A stretch of 64,000 bases of DNA from Apostichopus japonicus (GCF_037975245.1 NC_092570.1:12811001-12875000); one strand, 5' to 3'. Counted from the first letter of the stretch, positions 1-13,801 are shown. The notes: generated by a model from the letters alone, not told the origin. Translations and numbers: made by a program.

Positions 1-74
1 GGAGGGATAGGAAGGATAGGAGGGATAGGACGGATAGGGGGGATAGGAGGGATAAGAGATAGGAGGGATAGAAG
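1..74. repeat. GGATAGGA-type purine minisatellite
   Basis: Tandem variants of a GGATAGGAGG unit run from the first base to about position 74, purine-rich on the plus strand. The array enters from outside the window, so its full length is unknown. No coding potential is visible. Confidence 0.85.
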
Positions 75-133
75 ACGTCCTCTGAATCAGAACCATGTAG
101 AAGACATTGATGCATTACATGAACCAAACCAGG

Positions 134-1610
<1,477 letters not shown>

Positions 1611-1855
1611 TTAGCTCAATGGTTAACGCCGGTGTCTTTCAATCATAAGGTCTCCGGTTCGAGTCACTCCCAGATTAATGTATGTCGTCCAGTTACAGAG
1701 TTGTTGACAATTAACAATTCATAATCATGGACGTTAAATATGAATGTAAGAGCCTGACGTCGATCAGCTTGCGGCTTTGATAAGCCAATGAGGCTTCTTT
1801 TCGAGTTCCTGCTCGCAGGAGGATCTAATATGCATACATACATACATACATACAT
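1611..1855 (+). mobile_element. tRNA-derived SINE, copy A
   Basis: Starts with TAGCTCAATGG, a good Pol III A box. About 45 bases later GGTTCGAGTCA is a good B box, and it ends in a (CATA)n tail. The body matches the second copy at 9,783-10,018 over nearly its whole length, including the shared GGCTTTGATAAGCC hairpin and the GTTCCTGCTCGCAGGAGGAT segment. It is a SINE rather than a tRNA gene: the tRNA-like head does not close into an acceptor stem and a non-tRNA body follows. Confidence 0.85.
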
Positions 1856-2234
1856 TGATGCCACTTATATGGCTGCAGGTTAAGTTTACGATTAACCCTA
1901 AGTTCCTCTGTTCTAATTGTTTGGCCAGGGAAGTTAAAGTTGCCCGCCAACAATTTTTTAGGTTCGTGTTAATATGAATATTTTGTATTGTTTCTTCAAT
2001 GCTCGGAGTCTGCTATACCTGAATGCTATACTAGCGACCACAACGAACTCTACACTAGTTTGTTATCCATCTAACAAGGTTCAGTATTCATATATTTTGC
2101 CATGTTCCACAAACTCATTATTCGACATTAATCTCAACAAGCCCCAAGATATTGTGACAGTATTCTTATTGTACTAAAATTGTAAATATTAACTCAACAA
2201 GACAGTGCAAATGGACTCCTGTTCCATGTACAAG

Positions 2235-3774
2235 CAGCGACGTAGCCAGGAATTTGAAAGGGGGGGGGAGCACTTTTTGCAATTGATATCGATTTTCAAA
2301 AATTTAGGCACGACTATCTGAGCGGAGCGCCACCATCGGTTGGCGCGGAGCGTACAAGAAAATTTTTGGTTTTACAAAACCCCAAGATGGCCGGAAACGG
2401 CCCTTCCCGAGTGTTCATGCTGGTTCCATGGCCTCTTGCTAACTTGAGACACCTCATTCAATATCACTTTTCAACCAAAAAACAAACGAGTTAAGATAGT
2501 ACATAATTCAATAATACATAATGTTCGGTAATTAAAATTAGCAAAGTACATGTACAGAGTAGTCTTACTTTTCAACTGCTGATACTTGTAGTTACATATA
2601 TAGATAGGCCAGAAATGTCTTAGATACAACTATAGCCAGTAATTGTCTTTGATACAACTGTAAATGTTTAAGTTAGCCTAATAAGAGAAGGCGAGAGCTA
2701 TCCGACGATTGCCATCTGATTCAAATTTCTCAACTGTTTTCTCAACTGAAATATTATCTGCGTAAACAGGTTCTTAACTAGATGTTACAACACTGACAAG
2801 ATCGGATCCTATAGTCTTTTTCGGCGGGTAGAGTGTTGAATGAAACGGCACGCGATAGAAATGACAGCCTAAATTAGAAGACTAGGTCACCTAATTAAGC
2901 CATATTCTTGCTACGTTCATTTCAATAGTTATTCCTGTCTAGACTCTTAAACTCGTCCAGCAAGCTTATGGATTTGAAATATGGGTGTTTTAAAAAAAAG
3001 ATAACTTGGCCAAAAAAAGTGTAGGCCCGGGCCCACAGTGCTACATACTGGCTACGCCCCTGATCATATGATATCATATTATCAGCAGATTTTGTTTCCT
3101 GTTTGAATTCTTTTACATGTTCTTTTACATAATATATCAGAAAGACAAACATAGTGCTCTTTTACATTTTTTCAGGTAGGATGATTCTTGTTTATTGTCC
3201 AATGTCTGGACTTTAATACATTTGACCAACTTAACTGATGGACAATATAAACTTTCATATTTTGGAATATAGCCAGATATGCAGTGGCCTAAAAACAAAT
3301 ATCGTTATCGCAGTGTATTAGCAGTGTAATAATTATTTATAGGAAGTGCGTATCACGTACGATTGCTAGCTTAGCTTCATAACATGCTGTTCGTGCAACG
3401 ACTTAAGACGAATCATAGATAGGATGAGAACGAACGTTGTCGACGTTGTTGTGCATACGGTTTGTGACATTCCATAGAGTGCGGTTAGGTAGGCAATATG
3501 TATTTTATTACGCAGTGGCCAACTGTAGGCTTGTAATAGGCTATAGGCTAAATTTAGCTAATTGCATCTGCCAAACTAAGTAAGTAGTTGAATCAGTAGG
3601 CGTGAATGTTACTACGATTATAATTGAGTTAATGGAGCTGACGAGTATTCAAGATCAAAAGAGCACTAACAAAATACCATGCTAAAAAAACAACAGTTTT
3701 TAAACATTTTTTTTCACACTGAAAGGGGGGGAGCGGTCGCTCCCCCTGCTCCCCCCCCCCTGGCTACGTCCCTG
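2235..3774 (+). mobile_element. hAT-like non-autonomous DNA transposon, 1,540 bp
   Basis: The termini are CAGCGACGTAGCCAGG on the left and the reverse complement of CAGGGACGTAGCCAGG on the right. Both sides are flanked by the same 8-bp direct repeat TGTACAAG (2,227-2,234 and 3,775-3,782). An 8-bp duplication with ends starting CAG is typical of the hAT superfamily. Poly-G and poly-C runs lie just inside each end. No transposase frame is visible. A shorter copy lies inverted at 10,656-11,525. The segment at about 2,290-3,063 is absent from that copy; it ends in another GGCTACGCCCCTG terminus and carries the GGAGCGCCACCATCGGTTGG module seen elsewhere, so this copy looks chimeric or nested. Confidence 0.9.
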
Positions 3775-3782
3775 TGTACAAG

Positions 3783-4870
3783 TAAGCTATATATAGTTGT
3801 AAATAAGTACACGTAGGCTGTATATTGTACTATGCTATGAAAGCATCGTGCTGGTAATAATAGATACAAAGTTCGCTCTATATGACAAAGAGAGAAGAAA
3901 GATCGATATTATGATATATTAAAAAGGCTATCAAGTATAACGCGATAACATCTACGGAGGACTTATGATGCCATTGATTTCCAGAGCTTATTCGTTAATA
4001 ATATATAAAATGTGTCCATATTGGCGTCTTTTGCAACATTGTTATTCATACAATCTAGCTTAGTTATTAAAATCTCATTTTCTAGTTCAGACTTGTGAAT
4101 AGAATCATCGCGAAATTTCTACTGAATGTGAGCATGAAATGTATGTAAATTATATGTAAATTATGTACATGATTAATAATACAAATCTTGAATAATACTA
4201 TTACAATACTATTGAAGGGTCAGAAATATTACAGGACTTTCAATAATTTTCATATTTATAAGAGCTGAATAGCTTCTTTTTTAATGCTCAGAGTCTGAAA
4301 TGATTTAATCGAATTTATTATGTATTCACACACCCTTTGTATTTAGCTTTATGTGTAGCGTTGGTTTATCTAAAGCAGATGAAACATCTCAACATCCAAT
4401 CGATACATACTTAGATAGCAAGAGCAGCTATACATATCTATGAATATCTAAAAACAAAGGAATTAAGAACATGTTTTTATAATAAACAAATTCAGACATC
4501 TCCAGCTTGCAGCTTTAATCCTCCGTACTTATACCTACTGGTTATACCTAGTATAATTATCTTTGTTAATAACAAAGCCTTCCTTTTGTTGAGTAAACAA
4601 ACTACATTTTGCTGTATATCATGATGTTTGCTGTAATGCAAATACATCTAAATATATCAGATAAAATGTGTACCTTGAATTGACTATATCAAAACAGAAC
4701 AGAAACATTTACATTGTGGAATAATGTACATTTTCATTTCTTTATCATTTCTTAACCCCGCAAACTTGTAAAGAAAGTGTGAATTGACTTCCACAAATGA
4801 CCATTTCATATAAACGGTACATTGTAGATGTATGGTGTGGTTGAACGCAGATGTGTTGTCCGAGTACAAC
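3783..4870. other. AT-rich intergenic sequence, nothing recognised
   Basis: No supported open frame, repeat boundary or RNA gene was seen. The sequence is AT-rich and unique within this window. Confidence 0.6.
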
Positions 4871-4879
4871 GGCATCGAA

Positions 4880-5150
4880 TAAGAGTACAAGAACGCCCCT
4901 TGATATAAGAGTACAAGAACGACCCTTGATATGAGTACAAGAACGCCCCTTGATGTGAGTACAAGAACGCCTCTTGATACGAGTACAAGAACGCCTCTTG
5001 ATATGAGTACAAGAACGCCCCTTGATATGAGTACAAAATCGCCCCTTGATATGAGTACAAGAACGACCATTGATATTAGTACAAGAACGACCCTTAATAT
5101 GAGTACAAGAACGACCTTTGATATGAGTACAAGAACGCGGCCCCTTGATA
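4880..5150. repeat. 24-bp minisatellite, about 11 units
   Basis: The unit is GAGTACAAGAACGCCCCTTGATAT with point variants. Because 24 is divisible by three, the array stays open in several frames on both strands; the plus frame repeats Ser-Thr-Arg-Thr-Pro-Leu-Asp-Met. There is no signal peptide, flanking exon or homologue I can name, so I treat the frames as a by-product of the period. Confidence 0.9.
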
Positions 5151-5159
5151 TCTTGCTAA

Positions 5160-8100
5160 ATCGAAATTTCGCACGTGTAGGCTACATATTAATATATTTT
5201 GGCTATGTACTATATAGATATATGACGTATATAGATTCGTCAAAAAAATAAAGCTTTGACTGGTAACAAAATCAATTTTGGGGCTGAATTCACCTTCAAA
5301 AGCCTGTTTTGAATTGTCGATTCAAATGAACATGCATGGAAAAGCAGTCTGTTCTAAATGAATTGCTGTATAACATTGGTTAAATACAGTGTAATAGAGT
5401 TGTTGCACCGTGTCTGGCTGTATGGTTGCGTATTGTGATTAAGCAATCATATGTTCGCTTCGATATCAAACATTGTGTTTGATCAGTATAAAAGCAAGTA
5501 CCATTAGGAGTGGCAGAGAATTGGAAAAATAAAACGATAACACAGTGAAGGTAACTTCCAGCCTACACTCCTACTCGAACCCTGCCTCCCCCCCTCCCCC
5601 CCCCCCCTCGCCAAAGCTTGTGAATTGAAGAAAAAAATAGTGTATACAAGCTTATATTACTATTCCAAAAGAGAATTTTCTTTGTCTGTTTTCTGTTTGC
5701 TGTATGCATTACTTATCGGCCTAGCAACATCAACAATGATATGTGTTCTATATGTGGCAATAATATAATCTTTAACGCTATCGACAGCTGTCTCACCGAA
5801 GTCGGTTTTCGAATATAAAATGGAAGTGGTATTTACGACAGGTGTGCTTTATATCCACTGTTACCAAATTCCATTTACTCTTTATTTGATATAGTATATA
5901 ATGTCAGGTAACATGTATTTCATATATAGCAAGACACGTGACAATACGATACAAACAGTGCTTTCTGTATCCCCATCCTCATAATTTCAATATAGTTTCT
6001 AATCTATTATTCGTGGGGATTCCTTTCTACAGATCAATTTCAGAACAATTTAATTCTTCATACATATTTCGACTCAGTGTACTCACTAAAGCTTACCAAT
6101 GTAGGCCTATATATATATATAAGTAATATATATATATATATATAAAACGAATACTAACGTTGTTGATTATTTGCACCACTTACCTAACACAGCTATTATC
6201 ATTAGCACAGAGATAACAGATCGCGCCATTGTTTCGAGGTGTCTCCAGTATATTTCCAGAAAAGAAAAATCCGTTCAAGAACAGTCTTTTAATATCCACC
6301 GGTTGACGTCGAAGTTTCAAATATGAGGTATAGGTCTATATGCGCCTGAGTTATGACTAACTCACTATTGTTTGGTATAGTAAAAATGGTGTCTCTTACT
6401 CACAACAACTTGATGAATATGTGAAGGTCAGTAGTTAACATCTTTGTAGCAAAATGGTTGACTGAGCGGCATGAATTCAAAGGTCACGTATAATGATCAC
6501 GAGGACTTAATAAAACGAGTAGTTAAACACAAACCAGCAAAGGAGCTCGAATCAGCATGATAGCAAAGTGTAGATATAAACCAGGGTAATTAATCACGGG
6601 TAAACATTTGAAGGGGCAAAGTCTATATACGTAACACAACAGAGGTGCATGTGAAACAATAGCGACAATGAAACTTGTTATTATGTCAAACCTTTAAACA
6701 TATATGAATGAAGGTATAGCTGCCTCAGTGGCGTATCCAGATTGGTGCGGGGAAGGGGAGGGGGACGGGAAAAGTAACCCCCTATCCACAGAAATTTCTC
6801 GGAGACGAAACGGGCATGGTCGAAACTTGGCAATAGAAAAAATAAATAGAGATGATGTAGTTGATTCTCAATAGCTGGCTAATTGTTTTTTATTTTTAAT
6901 TAGTCATATTCATTAGTCATATACTAAGCATTTAACCATATTTCTCTGAACACGTATGCAGCTTGAGTATAGTTTGTCTACTACCATAAAATCTCGATAA
7001 TTGGGATAATATATAGGATAATATATCTTAGGATAATATATCTTCGTGTACGTATACCTTTACATCATGTTGGCTAAAACTATGTAGTAAATTATTGATG
7101 TCGTTAAAGATGTACAAGGCTGTAGTCACTGAGGGCATAGGTGGACATGCCTCCTACTACCACCCCCTCCCCCCCCCCCCCAAAAAAAAAAGCTTCTTCC
7201 ATATGGCTTGCATTTTACTAACGGTGGTACGTCAGAACAAATATTTATTCTTGAAAAATTAAAGAAGGAAGAATGGTGTTTTTACTCTCCGTTTCGTAAC
7301 GTGTACTTTGACAGTTTTTGGACTAAACTGTAATCAAATCGTGGCTAAGACATCATTTGTTTGGATTTGTTTAAAACCAAAGCTGTATCTAATATACAAA
7401 ATATAACGGAGTGGTTCTCCTTCCCTTCCCCAATCAATGGATGGCCAGGACGTGAGAGGTTCTCCTTCCCGTCACCGGAAGAGAACCGCGACTGGGACGA
7501 GTGCAGTAGAAATATAAAAACAACTATAAAAGCGGAATAACCAGGACATCAGTGTATAAATAGTGTGCGAAATTATAATCATTATACAGACCATTGTTGA
7601 CGTTTGCGATTTTAGCTTGCAATACACCTTTTCATGTTTCACCACCGACCTATACAAAATATTCATGATTGATTTATCACGATCACACGTTAGTCAGCGA
7701 AGAAGTGGGGAGTGGGGGGGGGGGATTGAGATCTCAAATACTATTAAATGCAGCAAAATATCATGCTCGTGACGGTTTTGGATTTAACTCGTGACTTTGG
7801 AAGCAAATTTCCAGTGTAATTTCAAGATAGTGATGTTGTACCAACATCATTTTGCTAACCAACATGATGTTTCACAACACTACCTTATCTTTTTTACATA
7901 TCAAAGACGTTACATTTAAATCTGGTTTAATAGCGGATTCGTCTGTATCCAGGGCTCTGTATACTAATGTGCACTGTGTCTTGTGTATAACATTAAGAGT
8001 CAATGATCAAGGTACCGAAGGAATGTATAAACAGAGTCTTTAGGCTATATTAATAACTTATATATTTCATGTTTAACCTATACTGTATACCTATAAGATA

Positions 8101-8490
8101 AATCAGTACCAATACGTATATGTACCTGTGCGATGGCAACACGGCGTTATTCAATAGAATATATACTACCACGGTTATTAATTGAGTTCAGTTGGTTAAT
8201 TGATATGTTGACATTGCATTGATTAAACTAGAAATGGCGAATCTGTAATTGTTGTTAAAGTTCACACATTGAACTATGAACTGTTAAATCAAGAGTTGTA
8301 TATCGCTATGTAAAGTTCAACCAGAAGCCCTCAACTTCACGAAATGCCAAACAGGATAGATTAAATAAACAAAATATTGGTTTACTTTAGTCTTGCTCAA
8401 GAGAAGTTTGTAAACTTCGCATCGATTTTAACGCAGTTCCACATGTACCTAAAGAGGGTGTTCTTTCACGTACATACGTAACTGTACAAT
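5160..8490. other. Intergenic, no gene seen; a lone hAT-type terminus near 6,726
   Basis: No coding sequence is supported. A CAGTGGCGTATCCAG-type terminus followed by a G-rich tract (about 6,726-6,775) looks like one end of a further hAT-type element, but I could not find a matching right end. C-runs occur at about 5,585-5,608 and 7,160-7,180. A short local duplication of GGTTCTCCTTCCC lies at about 7,413-7,472. Confidence 0.5.
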
Positions 8491-8497
8491 GAGTAAC

Positions 8498-8806
8498 CAG
8501 GCGCGTTGCCAAGTTGGGGGGGGGGGGCGAAGGGGCAGTCGCCCCCCTTGAGCATATTTTTTTTTATGTTTTTACGATATCGCTAGTACTTTCAAAAGAG
8601 AAAATGCTAAGATGCAACTTACAAGGCCTGGGAAGTGCCATTTCCAGCGATCTGGGATGCATTTTCAGCCAAAATGTTCTCTTTGGCTTCGCGCCAACTT
8701 ATGGTGGCGCTACGCTTAGATAGTTTGCATGAGTGCCGTATCTACGGCTCTGATAGTTTGCCTACAGTTTCGCCCCTCCCTTGGCAAATTCCTGGCTACG
8801 CGCCAG
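8498..8806 (+). mobile_element. hAT-type MITE, about 310 bp, eroded ends
   Basis: The left terminus CAGGCGCGTTGCCAAG is followed by a G-run, and the right terminus is TTCCTGGCTACGCGCCAG. The interior (about 8,575-8,730) closely matches 21,040-21,190, including AACTTACAAGGCCTGGGAAG and the TGGTGGCGCTACGCTTAGATAG module. I could not see a clean 8-bp duplication, so the exact ends are uncertain. Confidence 0.7.
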
Positions 8807-9299
8807 CTGGGCCCATCTCCATATCTCTCTCTCCTTCTCTCTACACAGCTGCCTGCTTCTCTCTCTCTTCCTGTTTAGAAAATATGGTATTGCTGATATT
8901 AGTCAGTACAGGACACTCGTCCTGTGGATTATGGATCCCCGATTTTGAATGCTACATCCATTTGGCCTTACATGCGTTTAAAAATTGCATAATGAAATAA
9001 GTTACCATAGCAACACCGTGGGACTTATTCAGTTACTTCTTTTTTAGATACATCGTACTATATACACTATAGTGTCAGGTCATTTTCAATCTCTCTGATA
9101 TTATAATTCCTTTAAAATTCATCGGTCACAGTTCAAGTCAGACTAGCGATGGTCCTATACTCGAGTACATTTTGATGTACTCGTACTTCTATACTCAGTA
9201 AAAAGAAATGTATTTTTACTCATATAGTTATGAGTTTGTACTCGCATACAACACTTTGTACGGTATATGGGTGAAAGCACTATCATCAATCATCACTGC

Positions 9300-9440
9300 T
9301 CTTTTCATCACATATACTCCGGTACTTTTTAAGAAAAGTCGCTCAAGCCTGGGCACGAAAACCAACCGAATTAAACAGATCCAATCTTAACCCCGGCCTC
9401 CCCTTACATCGAGACTTTGACCGTGTGATCATGACCATGT
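9300..9440. repeat. Dispersed repeat, copy shared with 12,445-12,550
   Basis: The sequences TTTTTAAGAAAAGTC, CCTGGGCACGAAAAC and CCCCTTACATCGAGACT occur in the same order here and at about 12,445-12,550, followed in both by GACCGTGTGATCATGA-like text. The family is not recognised and the termini are not resolved. Confidence 0.6.
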
Positions 9441-9782
9441 TACATCAAATGTGTATGAGGAGTCCCTTGGAAAGGGGAATATTATATTGAACAGGATTCA
9501 TGATCTTAGCCCAAAAAGCCGATCACATACTCGGGTATTATTCCTGTTACATGTATGCAGTGAACTGTTTGAGAATGTATAAACAGCATAGTATGTTTGG
9601 CAATTTCATGATTGCATATGTATGGGTACAGATTATTATAATTATGAATTTGAATATCTAATGTAGTTGGCTGAGTTCATGAAAGTATTTCACTTCCCAA
9701 CAGATTCTAATTCGAGGGTTCTCTTCATCCCAAACGGTGAAAGTATGAACTAATAAGTTTTCGCTCTGACACAATTGACAAT

Positions 9783-10018
9783 AGTATAGCTCAGTGGTTA
9801 ACGCCGGTGCCTTTCAATCATAAGGTCCCGAGTTCGAGTCGCTCTAAGATTAATGTATACGTCGTCCAGTTACAGAGTTGTTTACAATTGACAATTCATA
9901 ATACTGGACGTTAAATATGAATGTAAGAGACTGACTTCGGCCAGCTTGCGGCTTTGATAAGCCGATGAGGCTTCTTCGCGAGTTCCTGCTTGCAGGAGGA
10001 TCTAAAATACATACATAC
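9783..10018 (+). mobile_element. tRNA-derived SINE, copy B
   Basis: Second copy of the family at 1,611-1,855. The A box is TAGCTCAGTGG and the B box AGTTCGAGTCG. The body is shared and the tail is a short (CATA)n. The 9-mer AGTATAGCT occurs at the left edge (9,783-9,791) and again right after the tail (10,019-10,027), consistent with a target-site duplication overlapping the element's 5' end. Confidence 0.85.
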
Positions 10019-10655
10019 AGTATAGCTTTCTGCACTGTTACTTATATGTAATGTATAGGCTAGACTGCACACAGTTGCTCTGTAAAGTTTTGGTTTGTTC
10101 TAATTTTGTTTGAAATGTAACACGTTTCATCAAGTTGTATAGCAGCTGTTATGAAATTAAAGCAACACCACTTCCAACATCGAGGGTGGATCCATGACTT
10201 TATGAAGCCCTCTCTCATGGAGGGGTGGGGCTTCTGAGATATTTATAGACTATAATAGGCAACCATTAGATCTAAACGCAAACGATCGCCAATGACTACT
10301 TTAATTTGAAGTTTTGTGTGCGGTAGAAGAACTGGAGGTGGTGGTGTTTGGGGTTTTTTTAAGGGGGGGGGGGGGGTTGGGGTGTACATCTTGCACACCC
10401 ACCTGGGTCCGTACCTGAATGTATAGTAAATACTGATCTCATGTGGCGATCGAGCAGTCATGCTATACGTACCCAACCAGGTGTCTTGAAGTTTGATGAA
10501 TAGATATAGGCATCAGTTTCAAGTGCATATATACGTTCACCAAACAATCGACAGTTTTTGTTCAGGTCATCCCTCTATATATATATTGGTTTCGAACATA
10601 TTCACATCTAAAGCAGTGAATGCATATATACATTGCTGCTTACAGTAGCCTACTC

Positions 10656-11525
10656 CAGGGACGTAGCCAGGGGAGCAGGGGGAGCAGGGGGCGCAACCCG
10701 CTCACCCTTTCAGTGTCGAAAAAATGTTAAAACGGTTGTTGTTTTTTGCATGGTATTTTGTCAGTGCTCTTTTGATCTTGAATACTCGTCAGCTCCGTTA
10801 ACTCGACTATTATCATAGTAACATCCAGGTCTACTGATTCAGCTACTAAGTTTGGCAGATGCAATTAGCTAAGTTTAGCCTATTACAAGCCTACAGTTGG
10901 CCAATGCGTAATAAAGTACATAAAGCCTTCCTAACCGCACTCGGTTGAGTGTCACGAACCGTATGCACAACGACGTCGACAAAGTGCGTTCTCATCCTTT
11001 CTATGAATTGATTCGTCATAAGTCGTTGCACGAACAGCATGTTATGAAGCTAAGATAGCAATCGTACGTGATACGCGCTTCCTATAAATAATTATTACCC
11101 TGCTAATACACTCCGATAACGATATTTGTCTTTAAGTCACTCCACATCTGGCTGTCTTACAAAATATGAGAGTTTATATTGTCCATCAGTTAAGTTCGTC
11201 AAATGTATTAAAGTCCAGACATTGGACAATAAACAAGAATCATCCTACTGGAAAAAAATGTAAACGAGCAATATGTTTGTCTTTCTGATATAATATGTAA
11301 AAGAACATATAAAATAATTCAAACAGGAAACAAAATCTGCTGATGATGTGATATCATATGATAATGATGAACTGTCCAAAAATTGCATCAGATCGCATCT
11401 AAGGAATTTCAATCGTTCAAAATTTCTCAAAGGGGAGGGGGACACTTCCTCCCTTTATACCCCTCTCCCATATCAATTGCAAAAGTGCCCCCCCCCCCTC
11501 TTGCAAATTCCTGGCTACGTCGCTT
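10656..11525 (-). mobile_element. hAT-like non-autonomous DNA transposon, 870 bp, inverted copy
   Basis: The left terminus is CAGGGACGTAGCCAGG and the right terminus is the complement of CAGCGACGTAGCCAGG with one end base changed. It is flanked by the 8-bp duplication GCCTACTC (10,648-10,655 and 11,526-11,533). The interior is the reverse complement of the outer parts of the 2,235-3,774 element, for example ATACTCGTCAGCTCCGTTAACTC here against GAGTTAATGGAGCTGACGAGTAT there. No transposase is present. Confidence 0.92.
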
Positions 11526-11999
11526 GCCTACTCGAGTACGTAGTACCGGGTAGGCGGCACACAAAAATCACAATCATGTTTATGAGGGTGGCGGTGTATT
11601 ATGTTTACTAACTCTTCAGATCGTATCTAATAGGCAATACAGAGGCAAAAGGATGAAAGGTGCCCTCATGCCAAGGAAGGAGGAGGTGTGGCCCAGGGTC
11701 ATTGAAACTGACTCCCATGAACACGGTCCTCCCTCATATAATCTATTTGAGACATAAAATGGTGCACTCTGAGGCAAGAAAATAAGATCTATAATGAGGT
11801 TTAAACGCAATGTTGTGCTAATTGCTATACTTTTAAAATATTGTGTGAGAATGAAAGGTGGGGAGAGGGTGGTGCGATGAGAGGGGTACACCTTCCACAT
11901 CCCTGGATCATCGCCTGGGGATTTCAAACATTGCGGACCGACCATAGTGTCTTTTTTCTCTCTCTTTTGTTTTACTGGTCAGTCGTTACTTATGATTGG

Positions 12000-12230
12000 A
12001 GCCAACATATATTTAAAGGGATGTTACGTGTTTTCGTATTCACTTTTGACGCTCAATCCGAAGTTATGAAGGTCCGACCCGGATGCGAATATTTTTTTCC
12101 CCCAAACAGGTTTGCAATTACAGAGTTTTCAGCCAATCAGATTGCTCGTTGCGTCAGCACCAACAATGACCATCGCCTGGAAGTTCGAAGACATACACTG
12201 AATAACACAATGACAATTAATTAAGTCTAG
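12000..12230. repeat. Dispersed repeat related in inverted order to 22,640-22,860
   Basis: The text GACCCGGATGCGAATATTTTTTT followed by AAACAGGTTTGCAATT appears here. The reverse-order counterpart (AATTGCAAACCTGTTTGGGTAAAAAAATATTCGCGACCCGGATGCG) appears at about 22,777-22,823. The family is unknown and the ends are not defined. Confidence 0.6.
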
Positions 12231-12568
12231 AAACGGGGTTTCCCTTCATACGCCCTAACTTTACGTTTAATGCTTGGATCACAATCACATGTTGACCTTA
12301 GTTATGATACATACGCTACATTCCATCGTGTTAACGTTATCTAAGATTCGTGGGCCGCTCTATTGAAATCGTAAGTCGTTTCGTGGAATGGGTACGCTAA
12401 AATCAACTTCATGACGCGAGTTCACGAGTCTTGAATGAATACTTTTTAAGAAAAGTCACCCAGGAAAGAACCTGGGCACGAAAACGAACAACCGAACGAC
12501 TGATCCGCTCTCAAGCCCAGTCCCCTTACATCGAGACTGTGACTGTGTCATGAATGAATATACGCAAC

Positions 12569-12740
12569 AGGCGCGTATCCAGGGGGGCGTTGGGGGCGGG
12601 CGCCCCCCGGGTAAGGAAAAGAGGAGAGAAAAAAAGAGGGAAAAAAAGGGAAAAAGAGGGAGAAAAAAGAAAAGGAGGAGAGGAAGGAAGGGAAAAGAAA
12701 AAGAAGAAAGAGAGAAAAAGGAGAAAAGGAGGAAGTAGAA
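12569..12740. repeat. hAT-type left terminus followed by purine tract
   Basis: CAGGCGCGTATCCAGG starts a G/C-rich hAT-type end, followed by about 120 bases of almost pure A and G (12,612-12,738). The frames across the tract give only Lys/Arg/Glu-rich or Phe/Leu/Ser-rich sequence and are not credible genes. No right terminus was found. Confidence 0.6.
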
Positions 12741-12889
12741 GATAAACGCCAAGACCTCGGGAAGAGAAAGAGGAACAGTCATAATTACAGCGCTGATCCC
12801 TATTATATACACAGGGTAGCCAGTGACAGATCGAAGATTACAGAGGGGACGTGCGCCTCACCCTACCCCTTACACCGACAACTCCATTT

Positions 12890-13510
12890 TTAGCTCATAC
12901 CAGCATGCTGGTGTGAGCTATTGTTACAGTGCGGCGTCTATCACTCTATCCGTCAACAATTGGTAACACCGCTCCCACTCACATAGTATTTAATGGAATA
13001 TCATGAAACTTGGACACAAGGACCATTGGGTATAGGGCCATCAGAGATGGTCCGAAATTTGGGGTCAATGGTCACCTGTGGGCCGTAATGGGCCATTTTG
13101 TGGAAATACGCAAAATGCTTCTTCTCCTACAGATTCCATGGTACAATGTTGAGGGTTTGTCACGATAGTACTATGGAAGTTTTACCTTCAGGGTGTTCAT
13201 GAATTTGAGATCAAAGATCAACTAGGGGTCTTTTGTGGCCCGGGCCGCCGCCCTATATTTTCAAATTGCTCCTGTTCGTACAGTGTATGGCCAGTTATAA
13301 TGAAACTTGGTCACAACGTTCCTCGGGATGAGGGTTATGAGGGGTTTTCGGAAAATTGAGGTCAAATGTCATTTAGGGGGTCAATCAGGGGTCATTCTTT
13401 GTAATATTTTCAAATATCTCAATCTCCTTAAGATTTTGATGGATCATATTCAAAGTTGAACTGATGATTGTTGGATTGTGTATGAATAAGATGATGCCTA
13501 ATAATTTTTG
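12890..13510. repeat. Repeat-like segment with palindromic TAGCTCATACCAGCATGCTGG head
   Basis: An imperfect palindrome, TAGCTCATACCAGCATGC paired with GCATGCTGGTGTGAGCTA (12,893-12,920), opens this stretch. It continues with GGTCAAAGGTCA-like phrases spaced along it. This layout recalls termini of repetitive elements in aquatic invertebrate genomes, but I cannot name the family. The broken frame at 13,533-13,801 may belong to the same element. Confidence 0.4.
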
Positions 13511-13532
13511 GTCAAAAGTTAATTAATTACAA

Positions 13533-13801
13533 TTAATCCCCATTGTTTAAAAAAATCTGAGCCTTCACCTTTTGCCAAAGCTCCTTTAATTTGTCTCCCA
13601 GTCTCTGCAGTGTTTGTTTACATTTGTGGTTAAGCTCTGCATAGGCTGTTAGTGGAATTAAAGCAGGACTGGGAGTTGTTATTAATTGTTGAACTGTAAG
13701 CATGAGAGCCCCATAGCCAATCAGCACTTGCCGATTCTTAGAAGTCTTTGAGCCTGAGGTATGTAGGCAGCCAGCCAAAATTTTGGCAAGGAGTGCTTCA
13801 G
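13533..13801 (-). pseudogene. 3' part of an open frame interrupted by the 6.7-kb element
   Basis: On the minus strand about 90 codons are open here to a stop at about 13,533. The apparent N-terminus (MVALFAFHTE) lies inside the inserted element. If the element and one 6-bp target copy are removed, the frame continues into the right flank (about 20,546-20,627, minus strand) for roughly 30 more codons (…SPLYQSRPEALLAKI…), ending at an in-frame stop or splice boundary upstream. The combined frame contains KTSKNRQVLIGYGALML. I do not recognise the family; it may be an exon or part of an older transposon. Confidence 0.45.

Noticed and set aside
1611..1682. Functional tRNA gene
   Set aside because: Good A and B boxes, but the acceptor stem does not pair and a SINE body with a CATA tail follows; a second dispersed copy exists.
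11616..12224. Overlapping 109- and 127-codon frames on opposite strands
   Set aside because: No recognised domain; the plus frame runs into a dispersed repeat shared with 22.7 kb.
12456..12812. Hydrophobic Phe/Leu/Ser-rich minus frame and Lys/Glu/Arg-rich plus frames
   Set aside because: They are produced by a 120-base purine tract; no start context, family or splice sites.
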